A stretch of DNA of 64,000 nt from contig OY829894.1 in NCBI GenBank assembly GCA_963691905.1, forward strand, positions 372,001 through 436,000. Reading direction: 5' to 3'. The DNA comes from QGON01 sp963691905 (lineage in GTDB: Bacteria; Pseudomonadota; Gammaproteobacteria; Chromatiales; Chromatiaceae). A program made the translations under genes and the position numbers. Below, piece after piece: positions 52,044 to 60,472 of this stretch; position 1 is the stretch's first letter; each line of letters begins with the position of its first letter. The notes under the pieces are model-generated. The model was not told the origin of the DNA. It saw only the letters and a program-made list of their open reading frames with translations, and did not search any database.

Positions 52044-52070
52044 TCAACTCATCAGAATTGCTGCCGATAA
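52044..52070 (+). promoter_or_regulatory. Sigma-28 (FliA) promoter of the GYF-pentapeptide gene
   Basis: A perfect GCCGATAA at 52063-52070 and TCAA (52044-52047; consensus TAAA) are separated by exactly 15 bp. The predicted start at about 52077 leaves a 25-nt leader before the ATG at 52102. Confidence 0.72.
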
Positions 52071-52101
52071 TCCTACGAAATACCCGGAAAAATTAGACGA
52101 T

Positions 52102-52899
52102 ATGACAGATCAGACAGTAGACAATACCCGCCTCTGGTTTTTGCGCAGTGAGGGCACCATACGAGGTCCCTACCCGAGCGGCCGTATCCGGTGGATGCTG
52201 CTTCAGGAAGAGATCGGGTTGGATGTGGAGATCAGTGCGGACCGCCGCAACTGGAAACCCATAGGTGGGGTTCCGGAGGTGGTTCCCCTGCAACTGCGGG
52301 CAGCAAGCGGTGATGCCTCTGCGCAAAAAACACTGGAAGTGCGTGATCAAACCGATGTTTTATCTGCAGACAGATCGACACGAAAATTTCCCTTATTGGC
52401 TATGATTGTCAGTCTGCTGGTCTTGGGAGTTGTTGTCGGCCTGTCACTCTGGACCGGGGTGCCCAAGGGGATGGATGATCCCCAGTGTGATTCACCCGCT
52501 GCGCCAGGGATTAACTGGCGTAGTTGCCTCTTGTTGGCTGTGGATGTGGGATCGGCCAGTCTGAGAGGGGCGACGCTGAACAGTGCGGTGCTGCGACAGG
52601 CCAAACTGACTGCTACGGACCTCCGTGAGGCCGATATGCGTTATGCCGATCTTCGTTATGCGGATCTCAGTTATGCGCTGATGGAGAAAGTCTCTCTGAT
52701 CGGCGCAAATCTTCAGGGTGCTGATCTGACAGAGGCCGACCTCATCAACGCGGATCTGCGATTTGCCGATCTGCGCGGCGCCCGAATCCAGGGTGCGGCA
52801 CTGGATGGTGCAAGGCTTGGTGAAACGATTTGGGTCGATGGGGTGGCCTGCGGCACCGGTTCTGTCGGCAAGTGTCTACGCAAGGGGGCTGGTCCGTAG
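52102..52899 (+). CDS. GYF_2-like / transmembrane / pentapeptide-repeat protein
   Basis: A 265-residue protein of unusual design. Residues 9-62 form a GYF_2-type domain (LWFLRSEGTIRGPYPSGRIRWML, then DRRNWKPIGGVPE). A single membrane helix lies at about 96-118, followed by a short Cys-containing segment and about 18 pentapeptide repeats (residues 150-245, A(D/N)LRxA pattern). The C-terminus has two more Cys. The repeats should form a right-handed beta-helix on the far side of the membrane. The start at 52102 agrees with the sigma-28 promoter; a longer frame would begin upstream of the promoter. Function unknown; the promoter predicts control by FliA. Confidence 0.8.
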   Translation: MTDQTVDNTRLWFLRSEGTIRGPYPSGRIRWMLLQEEIGLDVEISADRRNWKPIGGVPEVVPLQLRAASGDASAQKTLEVRDQTDVLSADRSTRKFPLLAMIVSLLVLGVVVGLSLWTGVPKGMDDPQCDSPAAPGINWRSCLLLAVDVGSASLRGATLNSAVLRQAKLTATDLREADMRYADLRYADLSYALMEKVSLIGANLQGADLTEADLINADLRFADLRGARIQGAALDGARLGETIWVDGVACGTGSVGKCLRKGAGP

Positions 52900-52900
52900 G

Positions 52901-52923
52901 TCCGATCAAGCTTGCGGATCGGG
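52901..52923. repeat. REP-like palindrome after the pentapeptide gene
   Basis: TCCGATC (52901-52907) and GATCGGG (52917-52923) flank AAGCTTGCG. It is related to elements at 7929-7954 and 54871-54896 (shared GTAGG lead and GCGGATC core). Confidence 0.55.
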
Positions 52924-52984
52924 CAATCCGGGATTGCAACGAAGATGTGAGCCACCGGTTCCACAGACTTGAACCTGCCATACT

Positions 52985-53563
52985 TCAATCAGGAAACACC
53001 TCGGTTTCGTAGCGATGGATCTCCAACGTCTCCGACCAGTGGCTTTCAGGCAGACCGGCCTTACGTTTCAGATGCCGAAGAAAGTCCTCGGCTCTCGGCA
53101 GTGACTCCCAGACCGAAGGAAGAAAGGTGCCTTTGGCCATCCCGTCCACCAGGATGAGTCCGTCGATCCCAGGGCGCAACTGCTGAATCAGGTCGCTCTC
53201 GGATTCGAAGGGGAGGGGTTCAGCCGGGGTAAGCACAGAGAGGTGAATGTCGAGTTCGTCATATTCATGGGGCGACAGCGGCGGAAATCGGGGATCACGA
53301 AAGGCGGCAGAATAGGCGTTTTCCGCCACATCCTCGATCAGTGGCTTGATTGCCTCCAGGTGGCCAATGCAACCGCGCAGCCGACCACGCTTGTTCAATG
53401 TCACAAAGCTGGCGCGAATTGCCTGCAACTCTGTACTGTAATCTGCAGCCTCGACAGGCAATGACCTGCCTTTCTCCAAACCGTTTCGGATCGATGCACG
53501 AGCAATTTCCATCAGCGTTTCCCAGGAATTTTCGCTGAGGTTTTTTTTCAGTTCGGTGGACAT
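52985..53563 (-). CDS. AMMECR1-domain protein (AmmeMemoRadiSam system protein A)
   Basis: A 192-residue AMMECR1-fold protein. The diagnostic LRGCIGHLEA, AFRDPRFPPLSPHEYDELDIHLSVL and GTFLPSVWESLPRAEDFLRHLKRKAGL are all present. Partners Memo and the AmmeMemoRadiSam radical SAM protein are not in this window. The function of the three-part system is unknown. It is divergent from rdgC and overlaps no other gene. Confidence 0.92.
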   Translation of the reverse strand: MSTELKKNLSENSWETLMEIARASIRNGLEKGRSLPVEAADYSTELQAIRASFVTLNKRGRLRGCIGHLEAIKPLIEDVAENAYSAAFRDPRFPPLSPHEYDELDIHLSVLTPAEPLPFESESDLIQQLRPGIDGLILVDGMAKGTFLPSVWESLPRAEDFLRHLKRKAGLPESHWSETLEIHRYETEVFPD

Positions 53564-53701
53564 TCTGGTTTTCCAATAAGGTGTGATTTTCTCTACCGTC
53601 TATTAGAACCATGGGTCGATTTTTTTCAAAAAGCAAGGCTGGATAAGCCTGAGAACATCCGCCATAATCCGCCTCCCCATTCACCAGTCTGGCGTGCTCA
53701 T

Positions 53702-54613
53702 ATGTGGTTCAAAAATCTTCGTATCTACCAACTTCTGAAACCCTTCACGCTGTCGGAGGAAGAGCTGCAGATACAGCTGGCGGAACGGGAGTTTCGAACT
53801 TGTGGCAGCATGGAGCCTGCCACGCTCGGCTGGGCATCACCGCTTGGCAGGCGATCGGACCGCCTGGCCCATGAAGTGAGCGGCAGCATCATGCTCTGCC
53901 TGCGACAGGAGGAGAAGGTACTGCCCGCGTCGGTGGTCCGGGAGATGGTTGAAGAGAAAGCCGTATCGATAGAAGAGGCGGAAGCACGCCAGGTCTCCCG
54001 GCGGGAGAAGGGTGAGATTCGGGATGAGATTATCCAGGATTTGATGCCCAGAGCGTTTACCAAATCGGCACGGACCTACGCCATGATCGATCGGACCAGC
54101 GGCTGGATTCTGGTCGATGCCGCCTCGGCCAACAAGGCGGAGGTACTGCTGGGACTGCTCCGGGAGACCCTGGGAACCCTGCCGGTTCGCCCTTTGGATG
54201 TTGCAGTCGCTCCGCCCTCCGTGATGACCGAGTGGGTGCGCCGCCCGGAACAGTATGGAGACTTTCTCCTGCAGGACAGCTGTGAACTCCAGGATGCCTC
54301 AGACGAGAAGGCGATTGTGCGCTGCAAGGGACATGATCTGGGTGCACAGGAAGTGCTCAACCACCTGGATGCGGGAAAACAGGTGGTAAAATTGGCAGTG
54401 GAGTGGAATGAGCGGCTCTCCTGCATGATTGAATCAGATCTTGCGCTAAAGCGGATTAAGTTCCTGGATATCATCCAGGAGGAGGCCGCTGACAGTGTGG
54501 CTGAGGATGATATTGCACGGTTCGATGTCGATTTTTCCCTGATGGCACTGGAGTTCCGACGTTTTCTGCCCCGTCTTCTGGAACTCTTTGGCGGCGTGCA
54601 GGAGGATAATTAA
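53702..54613 (+). CDS. rdgC: Recombination-associated protein RdgC
   Basis: A 303-residue protein matching RdgC throughout: MWFKNLRIYQLLKPFTLSEEEL, FRTCGSMEPATLGWASPLGR, LCLRQEEKVLPASVVREMVEEK, and a long conserved middle with PLDVAVAPPSVMTEWV. RdgC is a ring-shaped DNA-binding protein that modulates RecA. Length is normal. An intrinsic terminator lies about 150 bp downstream, past a possible small RNA region. Confidence 0.95.
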   Translation: MWFKNLRIYQLLKPFTLSEEELQIQLAEREFRTCGSMEPATLGWASPLGRRSDRLAHEVSGSIMLCLRQEEKVLPASVVREMVEEKAVSIEEAEARQVSRREKGEIRDEIIQDLMPRAFTKSARTYAMIDRTSGWILVDAASANKAEVLLGLLRETLGTLPVRPLDVAVAPPSVMTEWVRRPEQYGDFLLQDSCELQDASDEKAIVRCKGHDLGAQEVLNHLDAGKQVVKLAVEWNERLSCMIESDLALKRIKFLDIIQEEAADSVAEDDIARFDVDFSLMALEFRRFLPRLLELFGGVQEDN

Positions 54614-54759
54614 GAGGTTTTGATGACGTTTCGTTCAGATTAATTCCTTAGTGAAATGCAGGGTTTATTGATCTGCGTCATATTGGAGTCAATTAAGAAT
54701 GGCTAATATTGCCTCCAGCTAAACGCGGATTGGTCGTTTCCGTGGATAAGCGCTAGTCT

Positions 54760-54818
54760 GCGGGTGAGCAAACTCGATCCTTTCAGCCTCCTGGATCGGT
54801 TCTCACCCGCTTTTTTTT
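54760..54818 (+). terminator. Rho-independent terminator downstream of rdgC
   Basis: GCGGGTGAG (54760-54768) pairs with CTCACCCGC (54802-54810), with an inner CGATCC/GGATCG stem (54775-54780, 54793-54798), then a run of eight T (54811-54818). This is about 150 bp after the rdgC stop, in a region without genes, so it might instead end a small RNA. Confidence 0.9.
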
Positions 54819-54870
54819 GCGCATAAAAAAACGGAACCCGGCATAACTGCCAGATTCCGCTCCTTAGCAG

Positions 54871-54896
54871 GCCTGATCAAGCGTAGCGGATCAGGC
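54871..54896. repeat. REP-like palindrome upstream of the IS630 element
   Basis: GCCTGATC (54871-54878) and GATCAGGC (54889-54896) flank AAGCGTAGCG. It is the best-paired member of the REP-like family in this window. Confidence 0.6.
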
Positions 54897-54954
54897 AAGT
54901 TCTGCGTCAGATACTAGTGTAGCGTCCTAAATTGAAGGCATATTAAGTGGTTAT

Positions 54955-54988
54955 TGGTATAATCCTGCTATTCATGAATGGCAGGATT
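54955..54988 (+). promoter_or_regulatory. Extended -10 promoter and hairpin at the start of the transposase gene
   Basis: TGG-TATAAT (54955-54963) is an extended -10 element. It overlaps a 12-bp hairpin (54961-54972 with 54977-54988, one G-U pair, loop CATG). An ATG lies inside the stem, with the likely start codon 8 bp beyond it. Confidence 0.55.
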
Positions 54989-54995
54989 ATTATGT

Positions 54996-56093
54996 ATGAG
55001 AGTAGCAGCAAAAATCACATTATCTGAAACCGATAGGCAGATACTGGAGAAAAACACAAAGAGCAAGGCTGTCTCAATTCGATTGTCAGAGCGCTCTAAA
55101 ATAGTCCTGTTATCCGCAGAAGGTTTGAAGAACAAAGACATTGCACAAAGACTCAATATTGCACCTAACAAAGTAGGACTATGGAGAAATAGATTTGCTG
55201 AAGGTGGCATCCAGTCAATCAGCAAAGATAAGCCCAGAGGGGCAAATCATGGAGGAAAGGATACATTAAAACAGGCCAGACTTCGCAAAAGGATAATTGA
55301 GAAAACAACGCAAGATAAGCCAGACAATGCTACGCACTGGTCAACCCGGACACTGGCTAAAGAACTGAAAACAACGCACAGCTTTGTTAATCGTGTCTGG
55401 CAGTCGGTTGGTTTAAAGCCTCACTTGGAGAAGACATTCAAGGTCAGCAATGATCCTCGTTTTGAAGAGAAATTGTGTGATGTAGTGGGCTTATATTTAA
55501 ATCCACCTGAAAACGCTATTGTCTTTTGTGTTGATGAGAAGACATCAATCCAGGCGTTGGACCGCACGCAACCGGGTCTTCCATTGAAGAAAGGTCGCTG
55601 TGGAACCATAACGCATGATTATAAAAGAAACGGTACGAGTACACTTTTTGCAGCGCTTGATGTTGCTACTGGAAGTGTGACTGGTGAATGTTACCAAAAG
55701 CATACGCACAAAGAATTTCTTAAATTCCTGAAGAAGGTTGAAGGTCAAACTGAAAAAGATAAAGACTTGCATATTATTGTTGATAACTATGCCACGCATA
55801 AGCATGAAAAAGTACGGAACTGGCTGAGGCGGAATAAACGTGTATTTCTGCATTTCATACCGACCAGTTCATCATGGCTGAATTTAGTAGAACGATTTTT
55901 TGGCGTACTTACAGAGAGGCAACTTAAAAGAGGTATTTTTACTTCGGTAGTTGAGCTGGAAAAAAAGATTATTGAGTATATCGATAAGAACAACAAAAAC
56001 CCCAAACCTTTTGTTTGGACAAAATCTGCTGAAGACATTTTAGAAAAAGTAAACCGTGCGCGAATAACCCTTGATAATATACAATCAAATTAG
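54996..56093 (+). CDS. IS630-family transposase
   Basis: A 365-residue DDE transposase. The N-terminal HTH region (LNIAPNKVGLWRNRFAEGG) is followed by the catalytic core: first Asp in CVDEKTSIQALDRTQPG, second Asp in IIVDNYATHK and Glu in FIPTSSSWLNLVERFF. The reading frame is intact, so the element may be active. The ATG at 54996 gives the family-like MRVAAKITLSE start; an in-frame ATG at 54978 lies within the hairpin. Confidence 0.94.
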   Translation: MRVAAKITLSETDRQILEKNTKSKAVSIRLSERSKIVLLSAEGLKNKDIAQRLNIAPNKVGLWRNRFAEGGIQSISKDKPRGANHGGKDTLKQARLRKRIIEKTTQDKPDNATHWSTRTLAKELKTTHSFVNRVWQSVGLKPHLEKTFKVSNDPRFEEKLCDVVGLYLNPPENAIVFCVDEKTSIQALDRTQPGLPLKKGRCGTITHDYKRNGTSTLFAALDVATGSVTGECYQKHTHKEFLKFLKKVEGQTEKDKDLHIIVDNYATHKHEKVRNWLRRNKRVFLHFIPTSSSWLNLVERFFGVLTERQLKRGIFTSVVELEKKIIEYIDKNNKNPKPFVWTKSAEDILEKVNRARITLDNIQSN

Positions 56094-56102
56094 GACACTG
56101 CA

Positions 56103-57110
56103 CTAGTGCCCGTAGTACTCCTTGAACCACTTGGCGAAAGCCGCTACACCATCTTCAAGCTTGGTGTCAGGTTTGTAACCTGTGTCCTTAATAAGGCTGT
56201 CCACATCGGCATAGGTGGCAACCACGTCGCCGTCCTGTAGTGGCAACATGTTCAGTTCGGCTTTCTTGCCAAGACTCTCTTCCAGCAGTTCAATGTAGCG
56301 CATCAGCTCTGTCGGGTTATTGCTGCCGATGTTGTAGAGACGATAGGGCGCTTTACTGCTGGCGGTGTCCGGATGATCGCTGTCCCAGTCGGGATTTGGC
56401 TGGGCCGGACGGTCCAGCACCTGAATCACGCCCTCAACGATATCGTCGATGTAGGTGAAATCCCGTTGGTGCTTGCCATAGTTGAAGACATCGATGGGTT
56501 CGCCCTTCATGATCTTTTGGGCAAATTTGAGCATTGCCATGTCGGGACGGCTCCAGGGTCCATAGACCGTGAAGAAGCGCAAGCCGGTGGTGGGCAGGCG
56601 ATAGAGATGGCTGTAGGTGTGAGCCATCAACTCATTGGCCTTTTTGGTGGCTGCATAGAGACTCACCGGGTGGTTCACATTGTCGTGAACCGAAAAGGGC
56701 ATGGAGGTATTGGCGCCGTAGACAGAGCTGCTGGAGGCGTAGACCAGGTGTTCGACGCCGTTATGACGGCACCCTTCGAGGATATGCCCGAAGCCCATCA
56801 GGTTTGAATCAACATAGGCCAGCGGATTTTCGATGGAGTAGCGCACTCCCGCCTGGGCTGCCAGATTGACTACGCCGTTGGGTTTGTATTTGGCAAAACA
56901 GTCTGCAATGCCCTGGCGATCTTCCAGTTCGAGCCGTAGATCGGTGTAGTTCGGATGATCCAGGGTACGGGCCAGACGCGCCTTCTTCAGTTCAACATCG
57001 TAATAGTCGTTGAGGCAGTCAATGCCGATGGCCTCGTCACCACGCTCCAGCAGCCGCAGTGCCAGGGCTGAACCGATGAAACCGGCGCTGCCAGTTATCA
57101 ATACCTTCAT
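56103..57110 (-). CDS. UDP-glucuronate 4-epimerase-like NAD-dependent epimerase
   Basis: A 335-residue extended SDR. The NAD-binding VLITGSAGFIGSALALRLL and the catalytic YxxxK in SLYAATKKANELMAHTYSHLY are intact, as is GPWSRPDMAMLKF, which is typical of CapI/LspL UDP-glucuronate epimerases. It makes UDP-galacturonate for surface polysaccharide. The stop codon TAG sits on the right junction of the IS630 element: TA is the target duplication and the G comes from the IS end. It is the last of three sugar-nucleotide genes on this strand. Confidence 0.88.
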   Translation of the reverse strand: MKVLITGSAGFIGSALALRLLERGDEAIGIDCLNDYYDVELKKARLARTLDHPNYTDLRLELEDRQGIADCFAKYKPNGVVNLAAQAGVRYSIENPLAYVDSNLMGFGHILEGCRHNGVEHLVYASSSSVYGANTSMPFSVHDNVNHPVSLYAATKKANELMAHTYSHLYRLPTTGLRFFTVYGPWSRPDMAMLKFAQKIMKGEPIDVFNYGKHQRDFTYIDDIVEGVIQVLDRPAQPNPDWDSDHPDTASSKAPYRLYNIGSNNPTELMRYIELLEESLGKKAELNMLPLQDGDVVATYADVDSLIKDTGYKPDTKLEDGVAAFAKWFKEYYGH

Positions 57111-57148
57111 TGGGGAGTTCCTTTTCGTAAACTAGCGCTAAATTGGGA

Positions 57149-58177
57149 TCAGGTCAGATCGTCGACGTACCAGCCCATCGCTTCATCAAGGCCGGGTCCG
57201 ATCTTGTGAGTCGGCTCATATCCCAGCAATGTTTCTGATTTGGAAATATCGGCCAGAGAGTGCAGAACATCCCCGGCGCGGAAATCCCTGTAGATTGGAG
57301 AGGATCCTTTGAGATGAGGAAAGCGCTTTTCCAACAGTATACGGATCTCTTCGTACAAATCGGTCAATGTAGTGCGGTCGCCAACGGCAACATTATAGAC
57401 CTGGTCGACCGCATCAGGGTTTTCTGTGGTTGCGCCCAACAGATTGGCCTGTACGGCGTTGTCGATATAGCAGAAATCCCGGCTCGTTTTACCGTCACCA
57501 TTGATGAAGACCTCTTCATCCTTGATCATGGCATCGACCCACTTGGGTATGACGGCTGCGTATGCCCCGTTAGGGTCCTGACGTTGCCCAAAAATATTGA
57601 AATAGCGCAGGCCGATGGTCTTGAAATCGTAGCAACGGGCAAATACGCTGGCATATTGTTCGTTGACTACCTTGGTGACCGCATAGGGAGAGAGCGGGTT
57701 GCCGATCTTGTCTTCAACCTTGGGCAGACCTGGGTGGTCGCCATAGGTGGAACTGGATGCCGCGTAGACAAACCGTTTGACACCGGCATCACGAGCCGCC
57801 ACCAGCATGTTCAGATAGCCGGTGATGTTGTTCTCATTGGTGGTGATCGGATCGTCCAGGGAGCGGGGTACCGAACCGAGGGCTGCCTGGTGCAGCACGT
57901 AATCAACACCCTCACAGGCTTTTCTACAGTCATCCAGAGAACGGATATCACCTTCGATGAAAGTGAAATTGTTCCATTGGGCTTCCGAAACCTGTTCCTG
58001 CACCTTGTCGAAATTGTAGCGATGCCCGGTACAGAAGTTGTCCAGGCCGACAACGGACTGGTTGAGTTTCAACAGGGTTTCCAGCAGGTTAGAGCCGATG
58101 AAACCGGCAACACCCGTCACGAGCCAGGTGGACTGACTGCTTTCCAGGTGTTGTTTGAGCTTATCGTAGCTATTCAT
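57149..58177 (-). CDS. WbpP/TviC-type UDP-GlcNAc(A) C4-epimerase
   Basis: A 342-residue extended SDR. It begins with a 15-residue lead, then WLVTGVAGFIGSNLLETLL (NAD-binding) and the catalytic SPYAVTKVVNEQYA. The length, the leading segment and pairing with a TviB/WbpO-like dehydrogenase indicate the WbpP/TviC branch acting on N-acetylated UDP-hexoses, rather than GalE. Together the two enzymes would produce UDP-GalNAcA, the Vi-antigen precursor. Substrate assignment is an inference. Confidence 0.85.
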   Translation of the reverse strand: MNSYDKLKQHLESSQSTWLVTGVAGFIGSNLLETLLKLNQSVVGLDNFCTGHRYNFDKVQEQVSEAQWNNFTFIEGDIRSLDDCRKACEGVDYVLHQAALGSVPRSLDDPITTNENNITGYLNMLVAARDAGVKRFVYAASSSTYGDHPGLPKVEDKIGNPLSPYAVTKVVNEQYASVFARCYDFKTIGLRYFNIFGQRQDPNGAYAAVIPKWVDAMIKDEEVFINGDGKTSRDFCYIDNAVQANLLGATTENPDAVDQVYNVAVGDRTTLTDLYEEIRILLEKRFPHLKGSSPIYRDFRAGDVLHSLADISKSETLLGYEPTHKIGPGLDEAMGWYVDDLT

Positions 58178-58206
58178 AAGGTCTGATTTCCAGGTCGTGT
58201 TGCTGC

Positions 58207-59481
58207 TTACAGACGACCGTCGACATCATCCACAGGCAGAAGGTTCTTAACATCGAAGAGCACACCATCAGGCTTGCACAGGGCGCGGATCTTTTTGCTG
58301 CCCATCTCTGCAAACTCCTTGTGTGACACGGCCAATATAACGGCATCATAGTGCCCTTCCTTTAGCGTATCGATGGTGCGAATGCCATATTCGTGCTCAG
58401 CATCGTCGGCATTGACCCAAGGATCGTAGACATCCACTGTGGTACCGTAGTCCTGGAACTCAGTAACGATATCCACTACGCGGGTATTGCGAAGATCTGG
58501 ACAGTTCTCCTTGAAGGTGAGACCCAGGACCAGCGCCTTGCTGTTGGAGGCGGTTCCCCGCTTCATCATCATCTTGATAACAGAGTGGACCACATAGGCG
58601 CCCATGCCGTCGTTGAGCCGGCGACCCGCAAGGATGATCTCCGGCTGGTAGCCGATCGATTGCGCCTTGTGTGTCAGGTAGTAAGGGTCGACACCGATGC
58701 AGTGACCGCCAACCAGGCCGGGGCGGAAGGGGAGAAAGTTCCACTTGCTGCCGGCGGCCTCAAGTACCTCCAGGGTATCGATGCCGAGACGATTGAAGAT
58801 CAGCGCCAGTTCGTTGATCAGGGCAATATTCACATCGCGCTGGGTATTTTCGATGACCTTTGCTGCCTCGGCAACCTTGATGCTGCTGGCCTTGTGGGTG
58901 CCGGCAGTAATGATGCTGCGGTAGAGTTCATCGACGAAATCCGCCACTTCGGGCGTGGAACCGGAGGTCACCTTCTTGATGGTGGGGAGGCGGTGCTCCT
59001 TGTCGCCGGGATTGATGCGCTCAGGGCTGTAGCCGACGAAGAAGTCCTTATTGAAGGTCAGGCCGGAGTCAGCTTCCATGATCGGCACGCAATCCTCTTC
59101 GGTGGCACCTGGATAGACTGTGGACTCGAAGATGGCGATATCGCCGGGTTTGATCACCTTGCCCAGCGCATGGCTGGCGCCGATCAGCGGCGAAAGGTCG
59201 GGCTGTTTATGCTCGTTGATCGGGGTGGGGACTGTGACGATAAAGACGTTGCACTCTTTGAGGTCATCCAGATTGCTGGTGTAGCTAAGGTGGGGCACCT
59301 TTACGAGTTCTTCGGGCTCCACTTCCAGAGAGCTGTCGCGGCCCTCTTTCAATTCCTGAACCCGTGCCTCGTTGATGTCGAGACCAATGGTGGGAAATTT
59401 CTTTCCGAACTCCACTGCCAGTGGCAGCCCTACATAACCGAGGCCAAGCACGCCAATACGTGTCTTCCTGAGGTCGAACAT
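58207..59481 (-). CDS. TviB/WbpO-type UDP-N-acetyl-hexosamine dehydrogenase
   Basis: A 424-residue nucleotide-sugar dehydrogenase. The N-terminal NAD fold has IGVLGLGYVGLPLAVEFGK; the catalytic cysteine is in FRPGLVGGHCIGVDPYYLTHKAQ; NTQRDVNIALINELALIF is the central linker. The overall pattern (TSNLDDLKECNVFIVTVPTPI) fits the VipA/TviB group that oxidises UDP-GlcNAc/GalNAc to the uronic acid. It is the first gene of the sugar operon, with a promoter-like element upstream. Confidence 0.9.
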   Translation of the reverse strand: MFDLRKTRIGVLGLGYVGLPLAVEFGKKFPTIGLDINEARVQELKEGRDSSLEVEPEELVKVPHLSYTSNLDDLKECNVFIVTVPTPINEHKQPDLSPLIGASHALGKVIKPGDIAIFESTVYPGATEEDCVPIMEADSGLTFNKDFFVGYSPERINPGDKEHRLPTIKKVTSGSTPEVADFVDELYRSIITAGTHKASSIKVAEAAKVIENTQRDVNIALINELALIFNRLGIDTLEVLEAAGSKWNFLPFRPGLVGGHCIGVDPYYLTHKAQSIGYQPEIILAGRRLNDGMGAYVVHSVIKMMMKRGTASNSKALVLGLTFKENCPDLRNTRVVDIVTEFQDYGTTVDVYDPWVNADDAEHEYGIRTIDTLKEGHYDAVILAVSHKEFAEMGSKKIRALCKPDGVLFDVKNLLPVDDVDGRL

Positions 59482-59529
59482 GTTGAATCCCTATGATTTA
59501 AACTGTTGAAAACAAAGAGTGATTTAGTG

Positions 59530-59558
59530 ATTTTATTAGTGTGACAAGCGCACAACAA
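59530..59558 (-). promoter_or_regulatory. Possible sigma-70 promoter of the sugar-nucleotide operon
   Basis: On the minus strand TTGTTG (59558-59553) and TAAAAT (59535-59530) are separated by 17 bp, about 50 bp upstream of the dehydrogenase ATG in an AT-rich spacer. Confidence 0.4.
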
Positions 59559-59668
59559 AACAGCTGAATCATAGCGCGAGAAATAGGGAAACGCGAGTGT
59601 TTTGTCCGGGATTTTCAAAACGGTTAACAACTCCTTGCCTTCTTCACAAGTTTTGCTTTTTTGATTGG

Positions 59669-60472
59669 TCAGTCGGTGATTATTCCAGAGTGTCGCAGCT
59701 GCGAGAGTGTCTTGGCCTGCTCACTCTCATCTGCATAGAGGACAACGACCCTGTAACGCTGTTCGGGCAGTTTGAACCAGTCAAACCGCAGGTTGGGAAA
59801 ACGCTTCTGCAGTGAGCTCACATAGGCCTCGACCCGGTAGGGGCGGTTGAATTCGATGAGTGCCCGTCTCTTTTCCGCTGAATAGGGCTGTTGTGGTTCG
59901 GTGGATCCGCGGTGGCTGATATCCGTCACATAGGTGAGGTGACGATAGATATAGCGGCTGTACCACTCTGCGCCGTCTGGTATTTCCCCCCCGGTTTTGG
60001 ATATCCGGCCGGGGCCATAATTGTAGGCAGCCAGTGCCAGGTGCAGGTCGTTGTTATATCGCGCAAGCAGTTCTTTGAGATATCGGGTGCCCGCATCCAC
60101 ATTCCGGCAAGGGTTGTAGAGGTCTGCAACCCTGTTGATTCCGAGATGTTTCGCGGTGCCTGGCCATTGGATCTGCATCAGACCATGGGCATTTGCATGG
60201 GAACGGGCTGCAGGATCGAAATCGCTTTCACCCCGTGAGACCGCCAGCAGCAGGGTCAATGGCAGGTCGTGATTTGCTGCAGCCCGGCGGAAACAGTGCA
60301 GATAGGGGAAGTGTTTGCTCGGCTCTCTGCCGTCTGCTGAAGACAGGTAGTTTTTCCAGGTCTCTGAAAGGGTTGTTGTCCTGGTTTCCGCAGCACTACT
60401 GGCGAGCTGGGAAAAGATCATTCCAGCCAGCAGGCAGAGCAGGAGAGTTCTATTTCTATTTATTCGGGTCAT
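59669..60472 (-). CDS. Secreted SLT-family lytic transglycosylase
   Basis: A 267-residue lysozyme-like protein with a signal peptide (about residues 1-28, LLLCLLAGMIFSQLASSAAE). The catalytic Glu82 is in LAVSRGESDFDP, followed by SHANAHGLMQIQWPGTAKHLG, DAGTRYLKELLARYNNDLHLALAAYNYGPGRI. These are standard Slt70/MltE-like motifs. The C-terminal part (about 195-267) resembles a short SPOR-like or LysM-replacing region. It overlaps the gene upstream by 17 bases and thus belongs to the ExbB/ExbD-like operon. Confidence 0.9.
   Translation of the reverse strand: MTRINRNRTLLLCLLAGMIFSQLASSAAETRTTTLSETWKNYLSSADGREPSKHFPYLHCFRRAAANHDLPLTLLLAVSRGESDFDPAARSHANAHGLMQIQWPGTAKHLGINRVADLYNPCRNVDAGTRYLKELLARYNNDLHLALAAYNYGPGRISKTGGEIPDGAEWYSRYIYRHLTYVTDISHRGSTEPQQPYSAEKRRALIEFNRPYRVEAYVSSLQKRFPNLRFDWFKLPEQRYRVVVLYADESEQAKTLSQLRHSGIITD

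Larger units (their letters stand above)
54917..56103 (+). mobile_element. IS630-family insertion sequence, complete
   Basis: A 1,187-bp element. The left end GTGTAGCGTCCTAAATTGA matches the reverse complement of the right end (GTGCAGTGTCCTAATTTGA) with three mismatches. It is flanked by TA on both sides (54915-54916 and 56104-56105), the target duplication expected of IS630/Tc1-mariner elements. It contains a single transposase gene. It inserted in the stop codon of the neighbouring epimerase gene. Confidence 0.93.
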
